64,000 bases of DNA from Burkholderiaceae bacterium (GTDB lineage: Bacteria; Pseudomonadota; Gammaproteobacteria; Burkholderiales; Burkholderiaceae_E). Location: positions 1 through 64,000 of the forward strand of contig JAMLIR010000022.1 in the NCBI GenBank assembly GCA_023954045.1, in the 5' to 3' direction. This document shows, one piece after another, positions 11,091 to 19,142 of this stretch (position 1 is the stretch's first letter; every line of letters starts with the position of its first letter). Below the pieces are notes generated by a model. The model made no database searches. It saw only the letters and a list, made by a program, of their open reading frames with translations, and was not told where the DNA came from. A program made the position numbers and the translations under genes.

Positions 11091-12926
11091 ATGCCCGAGT
11101 TGACCCCGCACGCTCTCGCCGCGCTCGTCTTCACGATCGCGGTGTTCGTCCTCTACACGATCCGGCGCGTCCCGGTCGTGGTCACGAGCCTGCTGGTGCT
11201 GGTGGCGCTGCCGCTCGCGTTCGTCGTCTTCCCGTATCGCAGCGGCGAGCGCCTCGTCGATCCGCGCGACTTCTACCTCGGCTTCGGACACGAGGCGCTG
11301 GTCGCGATCTGCGCACTGCTGGTGCTCGGGCAGGGCCTGGTCGAGACCGGCGCGCTGAACCCGGTCACCAGGCGGCTGGCCGCGCTGTGGAAGCGGTTCG
11401 GCGCGCGGGCGGGCATGTTGCTGGTGCTCGTCGTCTGCCTCGCGGCGAGCGGGGTCGTGAACGACACGCCGATCGTCGTGCTGCTGATCCCGGTCCTGGT
11501 CGCGCTCGCGCGGCAGACCGGCGGTTCGGCGTCCCGGCAGCTGATGCCGATGAACTTCGCGGTGCTGATCGGCGGGATGGCGACCACCATCGGAACCTCG
11601 ACCAACCTGCTGGTCGTCGCGATCGCGGCGCGGATGGGCGCGGCGCAATTCGACGTGTTCGACTTCACCCCGCTCGTCGCGCTCGCGGCCCTGGTCGCGC
11701 TGCCTTACCTGTGGCTGGTCGCTCCGCAGCTGTTGCCGGCCGGCGACGACGCCGGCAAGGTTCCGGCCGAGCGCCGGTTCGACGCGGTGCTCCACGTTCC
11801 GGAGGACTCGCCGCTGGACGGTGCCACGCTGGAGGAGCTGCTCGAACGCTCGAAGCGCGAGTTGCGCGTCAAGTCGCTGCACCGCGGCGAGGGCCTGAGC
11901 CTCGCGCGACTGCCCAACGTCAAGCTGGCCGCCGGCGATCGCCTCGTGGTCAGCGACACCGCCGCCAGGCTCAAGGCCTTCGAGCGCGACCTGGGCCTCA
12001 GGCTCTACAACGTCGACGACTCCGAGCACCCGGTCGACGACGAGCATCCGCTGCACGGCGACGACGTGGCGCTGGCCGAGGTGATCCTGCTGCCGACGTC
12101 GAACCTGGTCGGCTGGACGATCCGCGAGCAGCGCTTCGCCGACCGGTACGACGTCGTCGTGCTCGGCGCGTTCCGGTCCACCGGCAGCGCGATGCAGCGG
12201 CAGCGCGACGTCGGCGACATCCGGCTCGCGGCGGGCGACGTGCTGCTGGTGCAGGGGGCGCCCGACAAGGTCGCCGCGTTGCGCGCCGACCGCGGGCTGG
12301 TCGTCGTCGACGGCGCGGTCGACGCAGGGGGCGGCGGCCGGGGTGGCGTCGCCGCGGCGATCATGCTGGCCGTCGTGGCGCTCGCGGCGAGCAAGGTCCT
12401 GCCGATGTACCTGGCCGCACTGGCGGGCGCGCTGGCGATGTTCGCGACCCGCTGCCTGAAGCCCGAGGCCATCGGCCGGGCGCTCAAGGCCGACGTGATC
12501 ATGCTGGTCGCGGCGAGCCTGGCGCTCGGCAAGGCGCTGCTCGACACCGGAGCGGCGAGCGCGCTGGCGCAGGCGTTCAGCGGCCTCGTCGCCGGCTGGC
12601 CCCCGCTCGCGGTGCTCGGCGCGATGATGCTGTTCGTCGCGGTGATCACCAACTTCGTGTCGAACAACGCGGCGGCGGCGATCGGCACGCCGGTCGCGAT
12701 CGAGGCGGCGCGCAGCCTGGGTGCACCGGCGGAGGCCTACGTGCTCGCGATCCTGTTCGGCTGCAACCTGTGTTACGCGACGCCGATCGGCTACCAGACG
12801 AACCTGCTGGTGATGAGCGCGGCGCGCTACCGCTTCGCGGACTTCCTGCGCGTCGGCGGGCCGCTGCTGCTGCTGATGTGGGGCACGCTGACGGCGCTGC
12901 TCGGCTGGCGCTACGCGCTCTGGTAG
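11091..12926 (+). CDS. SLC13/DASS-type permease with two central RCK_C (TrkA-C) domains
   Basis: 611 residues. The N-terminal half has membrane segments starting HALAALVFTIAVFVLYTI, then the conserved SGVVNDTPIVVLLIPV and the GGMATTIGTSTNLLVV motif. The middle, about residues 220-415, is soluble and contains two RCK_C-like modules (LERSKRELRVKSLHRG...GDRLVVSD and LVGWTIREQRFADRYDV...GDVLLVQG). Membrane segments resume and include VITNFVSNNAAAAIGTPVA and NLCYATPIGYQTNLLVM, the matching second half of the inverted repeat. The family carries dicarboxylates, sulfate or other anions with Na+; the substrate here is unknown. The start was placed at ATG 11091 because the upstream in-frame part is not membrane-like; TATACC at 11049-11054 could be a -10 element. 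Confidence 0.9.
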   Translation: MPELTPHALAALVFTIAVFVLYTIRRVPVVVTSLLVLVALPLAFVVFPYRSGERLVDPRDFYLGFGHEALVAICALLVLGQGLVETGALNPVTRRLAALWKRFGARAGMLLVLVVCLAASGVVNDTPIVVLLIPVLVALARQTGGSASRQLMPMNFAVLIGGMATTIGTSTNLLVVAIAARMGAAQFDVFDFTPLVALAALVALPYLWLVAPQLLPAGDDAGKVPAERRFDAVLHVPEDSPLDGATLEELLERSKRELRVKSLHRGEGLSLARLPNVKLAAGDRLVVSDTAARLKAFERDLGLRLYNVDDSEHPVDDEHPLHGDDVALAEVILLPTSNLVGWTIREQRFADRYDVVVLGAFRSTGSAMQRQRDVGDIRLAAGDVLLVQGAPDKVAALRADRGLVVVDGAVDAGGGGRGGVAAAIMLAVVALAASKVLPMYLAALAGALAMFATRCLKPEAIGRALKADVIMLVAASLALGKALLDTGAASALAQAFSGLVAGWPPLAVLGAMMLFVAVITNFVSNNAAAAIGTPVAIEAARSLGAPAEAYVLAILFGCNLCYATPIGYQTNLLVMSAARYRFADFLRVGGPLLLLMWGTLTALLGWRYALW

Positions 12927-12996
12927 GGCCGCGCGGGGCGGCGCGCCGCGCGCCCTGCTAACCTCGTCGCGAGTCGGCGTCACGGAGCGCGAATCG

Positions 12997-13440
12997 ATGG
13001 ATCCGGGAATCCCTGAAGGTTTTGCGATCCTGAGGATCGGCGGCGATTTCATCGCCGCGAACGGCCCGCTCTACCTGCGACACGAGGGTGGACGGGTGCA
13101 ACTCGGCTTTCGCGTCGAGTCGCGCCACACCAATCCGATGGGCATCTGCCACGGCGGCATGATGGCGAGCTTCTGCGACATGCTGCTGCCGCTGGTGGCG
13201 CACCGGCAGGTGCCCGATGTCGCGCGCCGGTTCCTGCCGACGATCAGCCTGCAGATCGACTACCTCGCGCCATCGCCGGCGGGCGCCTGGGTGCAGGGCG
13301 AGGCGCAGGTGCTGCGCACCACGCGCTCGATGGTCTTCGCGCAGGGACTCGTCACCGCCGACGGCGTCCCGGTCGCGCGCGCGAGCGGCATCATGAAGAT
13401 CGGCCCCGAGTTCGGCGGCCCGGAGGAGGCGGTCGGCTGA
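12997..13440 (+). CDS. PaaI-type hotdog thioesterase
   Basis: 147 residues with the hotdog signature NPMGICHGGMMASFCDML at about 46-63, which places the conserved Gly and Asp of acyl-CoA thioesterases of the PaaI group. The later half (TISLQIDYLAPSPAG) fits the long beta strands of the fold. It would hydrolyse an acyl- or aryl-CoA. It precedes a TetR-regulated acyl-CoA oxidation locus on the same strand but is separated from it by 135 bases and a GC hairpin, so it may be a separate transcript. Confidence 0.85.
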   Translation: MDPGIPEGFAILRIGGDFIAANGPLYLRHEGGRVQLGFRVESRHTNPMGICHGGMMASFCDMLLPLVAHRQVPDVARRFLPTISLQIDYLAPSPAGAWVQGEAQVLRTTRSMVFAQGLVTADGVPVARASGIMKIGPEFGGPEEAVG

Positions 13441-13506
13441 AGGGCACCGCTCGGGATGCGGTCGACGGCGTTCGCTGCGCCGCACCATTAGAGCGGCTCC
13501 CCTAAC

Positions 13507-13524
13507 GGCGGCCGTCCGGCCGCC
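13507..13524 (+). terminator. GC-rich hairpin between the thioesterase and tetR (possible weak terminator)
   Basis: GGCGGCCG at 13507-13514 pairs perfectly with CGGCCGCC at 13517-13524. No T-run follows, so an intrinsic terminator is not certain; in DNA this GC-rich the stem could be chance. Confidence 0.25.
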
Positions 13525-13559
13525 CGACGCCGCCCGGATTCGGTTAGGCTCCCAGAAAA

Positions 13560-13573
13560 GCACGATCGTTCGG
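13560..13573 (+). promoter_or_regulatory. Putative TetR operator 1, just before the tetR start codon
   Basis: GCACGATCGTTCGG ends two bases before the tetR ATG at 13576. The same 14-mer with a single change occurs at 14264-14277 ahead of the acyl-CoA dehydrogenase gene. Its centre is a near-palindrome (CGATCGTTCG). Position next to the regulator's own gene suggests autoregulation. Confidence 0.6.
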
Positions 13574-13575
13574 AA

Positions 13576-14298
13576 ATGCCTCCAGTGCCAAGCCATCCAG
13601 CGACCCCGGGCCGCCCGACCGCCGCCACCCGGCGGCGCGCCGCGGGCGCCCCGCGCAAGGGCGAGCAGACGCGCGCAGCCATCGTCGAGGCGGCGCTCGA
13701 GCTCGCCGCCCGCGACGGCCTCGAAGGGCTGACGATCGGCGCGCTCGCCGAGCGGATGCGGATGTCCAAGAGCGGCGTGTTCGCCCACTTCGGGTCGCGC
13801 GAGGACCTCCAGATCGCCGTGCTCAAGGCCTACGAGCGGCGCTTCGTCGACGAGGTGCTGGTGCCGGCGCTCAAGGAAAGGCGCGGCCTGCCGCGCCTGC
13901 GCGCGATCTTCGAGCGCTGGATCGAGCTCGCGGCGATCGAGGCCGCGCGCGGCTGCATCTGGATCTCGGGCGCCACCGAGTACGACGACCGGCCCGGCGC
14001 GGTCCGCGAGGAGCTGGTCGCGATGGTGCGGTCCTGGCAGCGCGAGCTCGCGCGCGCGATCCAGCAGGCGGTCGAGACCGGCGACCTGCCGGCGGACCTC
14101 GACGCGCAGGACCTGCTGTTCCAGCTGTACGGCGTGATCCTGGTGCTGCACCACGACGGCCGGCTGCTGAACAGCCCCGACGCGGTCGCGCGCGCGCGCC
14201 GCAGCTTCGACCGCCTGATCGATTCCTGGCAGCGGGCGGCTCGGCCCGTCCGCGCCCAAAAACGCACGAACGTTCGGTCTGTAAAGGCCGCCCGATGA
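13576..14298 (+). CDS. TetR family transcriptional regulator of the fatty-acid oxidation locus
   Basis: 240 residues. After a disordered basic N-terminus (about 1-30) comes the TetR DNA-binding domain: RAAIVEAALELAARDGLEGL, then the helix-turn-helix TIGALAERMRMSKSGVFAHF at about 55-74. The C-terminal domain (about 95-220) is the ligand- and dimer-forming part. The gene directly precedes an acyl-CoA dehydrogenase and other beta-oxidation genes, and matching operator-like sites lie before both genes. Betaproteobacteria use TetR regulators such as FadP for fatty-acid degradation, so acyl-CoA sensing is a reasonable inference, but I cannot confirm orthology. The ATG at 13576 has no clear Shine-Dalgarno sequence; the operator overlaps where one would lie. 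Confidence 0.88.
   Translation: MPPVPSHPATPGRPTAATRRRAAGAPRKGEQTRAAIVEAALELAARDGLEGLTIGALAERMRMSKSGVFAHFGSREDLQIAVLKAYERRFVDEVLVPALKERRGLPRLRAIFERWIELAAIEAARGCIWISGATEYDDRPGAVREELVAMVRSWQRELARAIQQAVETGDLPADLDAQDLLFQLYGVILVLHHDGRLLNSPDAVARARRSFDRLIDSWQRAARPVRAQKRTNVRSVKAAR
14264..14277 (+). promoter_or_regulatory. Putative TetR operator 2, ahead of the acyl-CoA dehydrogenase gene
   Basis: GCACGAACGTTCGG contains the perfect 10-bp palindrome CGAACGTTCG (14267-14276) and matches operator 1 at 13 of 14 positions. It lies in the last codons of tetR, 70 bases before the acyl-CoA dehydrogenase ATG, a suitable place for repressing a promoter in the tetR 3-prime end. Confidence 0.6.
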
Positions 14299-14347
14299 GT
14301 CCGACCCTTTCGTTCCACCCCATCGCTTCGAAGCTGGAGTAGCAGTC

Positions 14348-16135
14348 ATGGCTCGATACACCCCACCGTTGCGCGACATCCAGTTCGTGATGCACGAGCT
14401 GCTCGACGTCGAGGGCGCCCTGAAGGCGCTGCCGCCATACGCGGAGACCAACCGCGAACTGATCGACCAGGTCGTCGAGGAGGGGGGCAAGTTCTGCGCC
14501 GAGGTGCTGTTCCCGCTGAACCGCAGCGGCGACGAGGAGGGTTGCCAGTGGTCCGAGGGCGGCGTGGTCACGACGCCGAAGGGCTTCAGGCAGGCCTGGG
14601 AGCAGTTCAAGGTGGGCGGCTGGCCGACGCTCACCTGCGATCCGCAGTACGGCGGCCAGGGCCTGCCGGTGGCGGTCGGCATCGCGTTCCAGGAGATGAT
14701 GAACTCGGGCAACCAGGCGTGGTCGATGTACCCGGGCCTGACCCACGGCGCTTACGACTGCCTGCACGCGCACGGCACGCCCGAACAGAAGGCGCTCTAC
14801 ATCCCGAAGCTGGTGTCGGGCGAGTGGACCGGCACGATGTGCCTGACCGAACCGCACAGCGGCACCGACCTCGGGCTGCTGCGCACGAAGGCCGAGCCGC
14901 AGTCGAACGGCAGCTACCGGATCACCGGCACGAAGATCTTCATCTCGTCGGGCGAGCACGACCTGGCCGAGAACATCGTGCACCTGGTGCTCGCGCGGCT
15001 GCCCGATGCGCCGGCGGGCACGAAGGGGATCTCGCTGTTCATCGTGCCGAAGTTCGTCCCGAACGCCGACGGCTCGCTCGGCGCGCGCAACGGCGTCAAG
15101 TGCGCGCGGCTCGAGGAGAAGATGGGCATCCACGCCAACGCGACCTGCGTGATGGACCTCGACGGCGCCTCCGGCTGGCTGGTCGGCGAACCGAACAAGG
15201 GCTTGAACGCAATGTTCGTGATGATGAACGCGGCGCGCATCGGCGTGGGCATGCAGTCGCTCGGCCTGATGGAGGTCGCCTACCAGAACTCGCTCGACTA
15301 CGCGAAGGAGCGGCTGCAGATGCGCTCGCTGTCGGGCCCGAAGGCGCCCGACAAGCCGGCCGACCCGATCATCGTCCACCCGGACGTGCGGCGGATGCTG
15401 CTGACGCAGAAGGCCTATGCCGAGGGTTCGCGCGCGTTCGCCTACTGGACCGCGCTGCAGGCCGACATCGCGCTCACGCACCCCGACGCCGAGGCGCGCA
15501 AGGACGCCGAGGACATGCTGGCGCTGCTCACCCCGGTGGTGAAGGCGTTCATCACCGACAACGGCTTCCTGGCGACGAACCTGGCGATGCAGGTCTACGG
15601 CGGCCACGGGTACATCCGCGAATGGGGGATGGAGCAGTACGTGCGCGACGCCCGGATCAACATGATCTACGAAGGCACCAACACGATCCAGTCTCTCGAC
15701 CTGCTCGGCCGCAAGGTGCTCGGCGACAACGGCGCGAAGCTGCGCAAGTTCGGCAAGCTGGTCACGGCGTTCGTCGAGGCCGAGGGCACGAACGAGGAGA
15801 TGGCCGAGTTCGTCAACCCGCTCGCCGACCTCGGGCAGAAGGTCGAGAAGCTCACGATGGAGATCGGCATGAAGGCGTTCGGCAATGCCGACGAGGCGGG
15901 CGCCGCGGCGGTCGACTACCTGCGCGTGATCGGCCACCTGGTGCTCGGCTACTTCTGGGCGCGGATGGCGCGGATCGCGCTCGATCGCGCCGATTCGGGC
16001 GATCCGGTCTATCGTTCCAAGCTGGCGACCGCGCGGTTCTACTTCGCCAGGCTCTTCCCCGAGACGGCCTCGCTGATCCGCACCGCGCGTGCCGGCGCGG
16101 CGCCGCTGATGAACGTCGACGTCGAGCTGTTCTGA
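14348..16135 (+). CDS. Acyl-CoA dehydrogenase (long form with extra C-terminal domain)
   Basis: 595 residues, longer than the ~390 of short acyl-CoA dehydrogenases, matching the AcdB/FadE-like group with a C-terminal extension (about 460-595). It oxidises acyl-CoA to 2-enoyl-CoA with FAD, passing electrons to ETF. Motifs seen: MCLTEPHSGTDLGLL (about 160-174) and TGTKIFISSGEHD for substrate and flavin binding, then MQVYGGHGYIREWGMEQYVRDARINMIYEGTN near 415-446, which carries the FAD-binding Gly-rich motif and, in YEGTN, the usual catalytic Glu. It is the first structural gene behind the TetR regulator. Fatty-acid chain length cannot be read from sequence. Confidence 0.93.
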   Translation: MARYTPPLRDIQFVMHELLDVEGALKALPPYAETNRELIDQVVEEGGKFCAEVLFPLNRSGDEEGCQWSEGGVVTTPKGFRQAWEQFKVGGWPTLTCDPQYGGQGLPVAVGIAFQEMMNSGNQAWSMYPGLTHGAYDCLHAHGTPEQKALYIPKLVSGEWTGTMCLTEPHSGTDLGLLRTKAEPQSNGSYRITGTKIFISSGEHDLAENIVHLVLARLPDAPAGTKGISLFIVPKFVPNADGSLGARNGVKCARLEEKMGIHANATCVMDLDGASGWLVGEPNKGLNAMFVMMNAARIGVGMQSLGLMEVAYQNSLDYAKERLQMRSLSGPKAPDKPADPIIVHPDVRRMLLTQKAYAEGSRAFAYWTALQADIALTHPDAEARKDAEDMLALLTPVVKAFITDNGFLATNLAMQVYGGHGYIREWGMEQYVRDARINMIYEGTNTIQSLDLLGRKVLGDNGAKLRKFGKLVTAFVEAEGTNEEMAEFVNPLADLGQKVEKLTMEIGMKAFGNADEAGAAAVDYLRVIGHLVLGYFWARMARIALDRADSGDPVYRSKLATARFYFARLFPETASLIRTARAGAAPLMNVDVELF

Positions 16136-16167
16136 CCCCGCATCGAGACGACACGGAGGATTGCAAC

Positions 16168-16644
16168 ATGACGACATCCCGGTTCCCGTTGCGCCGCTTC
16201 GTCGCGCCGGCGCTGGCCGCCGCTGCGCTCGTGCTCGCGACGCCCGCGCTGCGCGCGCAGGCGCCCGACTCGCCGGTCGGCCTGTGGAAGAACATCGACG
16301 ACGAGACGAAGCAGCCGAAGGCGCTGATCCGCATCACCGAGAAGGACGGCGTGATCAGCGGCCGCATCGAGAAGATCCTGACCGAGAAGACCGACGCGGT
16401 CTGCGACAAGTGCACCGACGAGCGCAAGGACAAGCCGGTGCAGGGCATGACGATAGTCCAGGGCATCCGGCGCAACGCCGACGAGAAGGGCCTGTTCGAC
16501 GGCGGGCGCATCCTCGACCCGAACAACGGCAAGGTCTACCGCAGCCAGCTGCGGCTCGTCGAAGGCGGCAGGAAGCTCGAGGTGCGCGGCTACATCGGCG
16601 CGCCGCTGTTCGGGCGCACGCAGACCTGGATCCGGGAAGAGTGA
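16168..16644 (+). CDS. DUF2147 secreted/periplasmic protein
   Basis: 158 residues. Signal peptide: basic start MTTSRFPLRRF, a hydrophobic stretch FVAPALAAAALVLATPA and a cleavage site near ALRAQA. The mature part opens PVGLWKNIDDETKQPKALIRI and has VCDKCTDERKDKPVQGM and GGRILDPNNGKVYRSQLRL, the pattern of DUF2147. Function is unknown; the family often accompanies fatty-acid or polyhydroxyalkanoate genes in Burkholderiales. The ATG at 16168 is preceded by GGAGG (16155-16159). It sits within the beta-oxidation run between the dehydrogenase and the multifunctional enzyme. Confidence 0.85.
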   Translation: MTTSRFPLRRFVAPALAAAALVLATPALRAQAPDSPVGLWKNIDDETKQPKALIRITEKDGVISGRIEKILTEKTDAVCDKCTDERKDKPVQGMTIVQGIRRNADEKGLFDGGRILDPNNGKVYRSQLRLVEGGRKLEVRGYIGAPLFGRTQTWIREE

Positions 16645-16684
16645 ACGGGGCGCGCCGGCGCTCCGCAGACAAGAGGCGAAACAA

Positions 16685-19093
16685 GTGGGCAATTTCATCG
16701 TGAAGAAGGCGGCCGTGCTCGGCGCCGGCGTGATGGGCGCGCAGATCGCCGCGCACCTGGTCAACGCACAGGTCGACGTCGTGCTCTTCGACCTGCCGGC
16801 GAAGGAGGGGCCGAAGAACGGCATCGTCCTTAAGGCGATCGAGGGGCTGAAGAGAATCAACCCGGCGCCGCTCGGCCACCCGGACCTCGCCGCATGCATC
16901 GCGGCGGCCAACTACGACGACGACCTCGAGCTGCTGCGCGGCTGCGACCTCGTCATCGAGGCGATCGCCGAGCGGATGGACTGGAAGCACGACCTGTACC
17001 GCAAGGTCGCGCCGCACCTGGGCCCCGACGCGATCTTCGCCACCAACACCTCGGGCCTGTCGATCGGCAAGCTCGCCGAGGGCTTCGACGCGGGCCTGCG
17101 CAAGCGCTTCTGCGGCGTGCACTTCTTCAACCCGCCGCGCTACATGCACCTGGTCGAGCTGATCGCGACCCCGGACACCGATCCCGCGATCGTCGACCGG
17201 CTCGAGACCTTCATGACGACGACGCTCGGAAAGGGGTGCGTGCGCGCGAAGGACACGCCGAACTTCATCGCCAACCGGATCGGCACCTTCGGGATGTACG
17301 CGACCGTGGCCGAAGCCGCGAAGGCCGGGCTCGGCTTCGACGTGGTCGACGACCTCACCGGCGAGAAGCTGGGCCGCGCGAAGTCGGGCACCTTCCGCAC
17401 CGCGGACCTGGTCGGCCTCGACACGATCGGCCACGTGATGAAGACGATGCAGGACAACCTGAAGGACGACCCGTTCGCGGCGCTGTACGCGACGCCCGCG
17501 TCCTTCGCGACGCTGATCGGCAAGGGCGCGCTCGGCCAGAAGACCGGCGCGGGCTTCTACCGCAAGGACGGCAAGGCGGTGCTGCGCTTCGACCCGGACA
17601 AGGGCGACTACGTGCCCGCCGGCGCGAAGGCCGACGAGACCGTCGTGCGCATCCTGAAGAAGAAGGACCCGGCCGAGCGGCTCAAGCTGCTGCGCGAGTC
17701 GACCAACCCGCAGGCGCAGTTCGTCTGGGCGATCCTGCGCGACTCCTGGCATTACGCCGCCTGCAAGCTCGAGGAGATCGCCGACAACGCGCGCGACGTC
17801 GACCTGGCGATGCGCTTCGGTTTCGCGATGGCGCAAGGGCCGTTCGAGGCCTGGCAGCAGGCGGGCTGGGGACAGGTCGCCGAGTGGATCCAGGCCGACA
17901 TCGACGCCGGCAAGGCGCTCGCGAACGTTCCGCTGCCGAAGTGGGTGTTCGAGGGGCCGGTCGCGCGCCACGGCGGCGTGCACCAGATCGAAGGCTCGTG
18001 GTCGCCGGCGCGCGGCGAGTTCGTGCCGCGCGCGGCGCACCCGGTCTACCAGCGCCAGCTGTTCCCGGTGCGGCTCGCCGGCGAGCACGGCCCCACCGGC
18101 CACAGCGGCGGCAACACGGTGTTCGAGGACGAGTCGATCCGCCTGTGGACGCTCGACGGCCGCGGCGTCGACGACGTGCTGATCGCCTCGATCACGACCA
18201 AGGTGCACGCGATCGGCCCGGGCGTGATCGCCGGCCTGCTCAAGGGCGTCGAGCTCGCCGAGCGCGAGTACAAGGGCCTGGTGGTCTGGTCGCCCGACGA
18301 TCCCTTCTCGTACGGCGCCGACCTGCAGGCGATGCTGCCGGTGTTCATGTCGGGCGGCGTCGGCGCGATCGGCGAGGCCGAGAAGGCGCTGCAGGACGCG
18401 ATGCTGCGCCTGCGCTACGCGCACGTGCCGACGGTGGCCGCCGTGGCCAACATGGCGCTCGGCGGGGGGTGCGAGCTGGCGATGTACTGCGCGCGCCGCG
18501 TCGCGCATCTCGAGAGCTACATCGGGCTGGTCGAAGTCGGCGTGGGCCTGATTCCGGGCGGCGGCGGGCTGGCCTTCGGCGCGCGCCGCGCTGCCGAGGA
18601 GCAGGGTGCCGCGCCCGACGCGAACCTGCTCGACTTCCTGAAGAAGTACGTGCTGGCCGCCGGCACCGCGCAGGTGTCGCGCTCGGCGATCGAGGCGCGC
18701 GCATTGGGCTACCTGCTGCCCGAGGACCGCATCGTGTTCCACCGCCAGGAGCTGCTGTATGCGGCGATCCGCGAGGCGAAGGCGATGAGCGACGCCGGCT
18801 ACCGGCCGCCGCGCAAGTCGATGATCAAGGTCGCGGGACGCACAGGCGTCGCGACCGTCAGCTCGCAGATGCTGAACATGCGCGACGGCGGATTCATCTC
18901 GGCGCACGACTATCACCTGGGCCGCACGATCGCCGAGGTGATGTGTGGCGGCGACGTGGAACCGGGATCGGTGGTCGACGAGGAGTGGCTGATGGCGCTG
19001 GAGCGCAAGGCGTTCACCAGCCTGCTCACGCATCCGAAGACCCAGGAACGGATCATGGGGATGATGCAGACCGGGAAGCCGGTGCGCAATTGA
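16685..19093 (+). CDS. Bifunctional 3-hydroxyacyl-CoA dehydrogenase / enoyl-CoA hydratase
   Basis: 802 residues. The N-terminal half is the 3-hydroxyacyl-CoA dehydrogenase: NAD-binding AAVLGAGVMGAQIAAHLV at about 10-27, FCGVHFFNPPRYMHLVELI near 140 with the catalytic His, and DTPNFIANRIGTF with the conserved Asn. The C-terminal part (about 500-720) is a crotonase: VAAVANMALGGGCELAMYC and YIGLVEVGVGLIPGGGG form the oxyanion hole and a catalytic Glu region. The domain order, dehydrogenase then hydratase, is the reverse of E. coli FadB but usual for this ~800-residue betaproteobacterial family. It hydrates enoyl-CoA and oxidises the hydroxyacyl-CoA. The start is GTG 16685, and a thiolase gene follows 49 bases downstream. 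Confidence 0.93.
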   Translation: MGNFIVKKAAVLGAGVMGAQIAAHLVNAQVDVVLFDLPAKEGPKNGIVLKAIEGLKRINPAPLGHPDLAACIAAANYDDDLELLRGCDLVIEAIAERMDWKHDLYRKVAPHLGPDAIFATNTSGLSIGKLAEGFDAGLRKRFCGVHFFNPPRYMHLVELIATPDTDPAIVDRLETFMTTTLGKGCVRAKDTPNFIANRIGTFGMYATVAEAAKAGLGFDVVDDLTGEKLGRAKSGTFRTADLVGLDTIGHVMKTMQDNLKDDPFAALYATPASFATLIGKGALGQKTGAGFYRKDGKAVLRFDPDKGDYVPAGAKADETVVRILKKKDPAERLKLLRESTNPQAQFVWAILRDSWHYAACKLEEIADNARDVDLAMRFGFAMAQGPFEAWQQAGWGQVAEWIQADIDAGKALANVPLPKWVFEGPVARHGGVHQIEGSWSPARGEFVPRAAHPVYQRQLFPVRLAGEHGPTGHSGGNTVFEDESIRLWTLDGRGVDDVLIASITTKVHAIGPGVIAGLLKGVELAEREYKGLVVWSPDDPFSYGADLQAMLPVFMSGGVGAIGEAEKALQDAMLRLRYAHVPTVAAVANMALGGGCELAMYCARRVAHLESYIGLVEVGVGLIPGGGGLAFGARRAAEEQGAAPDANLLDFLKKYVLAAGTAQVSRSAIEARALGYLLPEDRIVFHRQELLYAAIREAKAMSDAGYRPPRKSMIKVAGRTGVATVSSQMLNMRDGGFISAHDYHLGRTIAEVMCGGDVEPGSVVDEEWLMALERKAFTSLLTHPKTQERIMGMMQTGKPVRN

Positions 19094-19142
19094 GCCGCAC
19101 GCAACCGGGTAACGCCGTCCCGAGGAATTTCAGGAGTCGAAG

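Noticed and set aside
9834-13052. Long minus-strand open frame of more than 1000 codons across mscS, the permease and the thioesterase start
   Set aside because: It runs through intergenic DNA and antisense to the permease with no recognisable motif; composition is typical of shadow frames.
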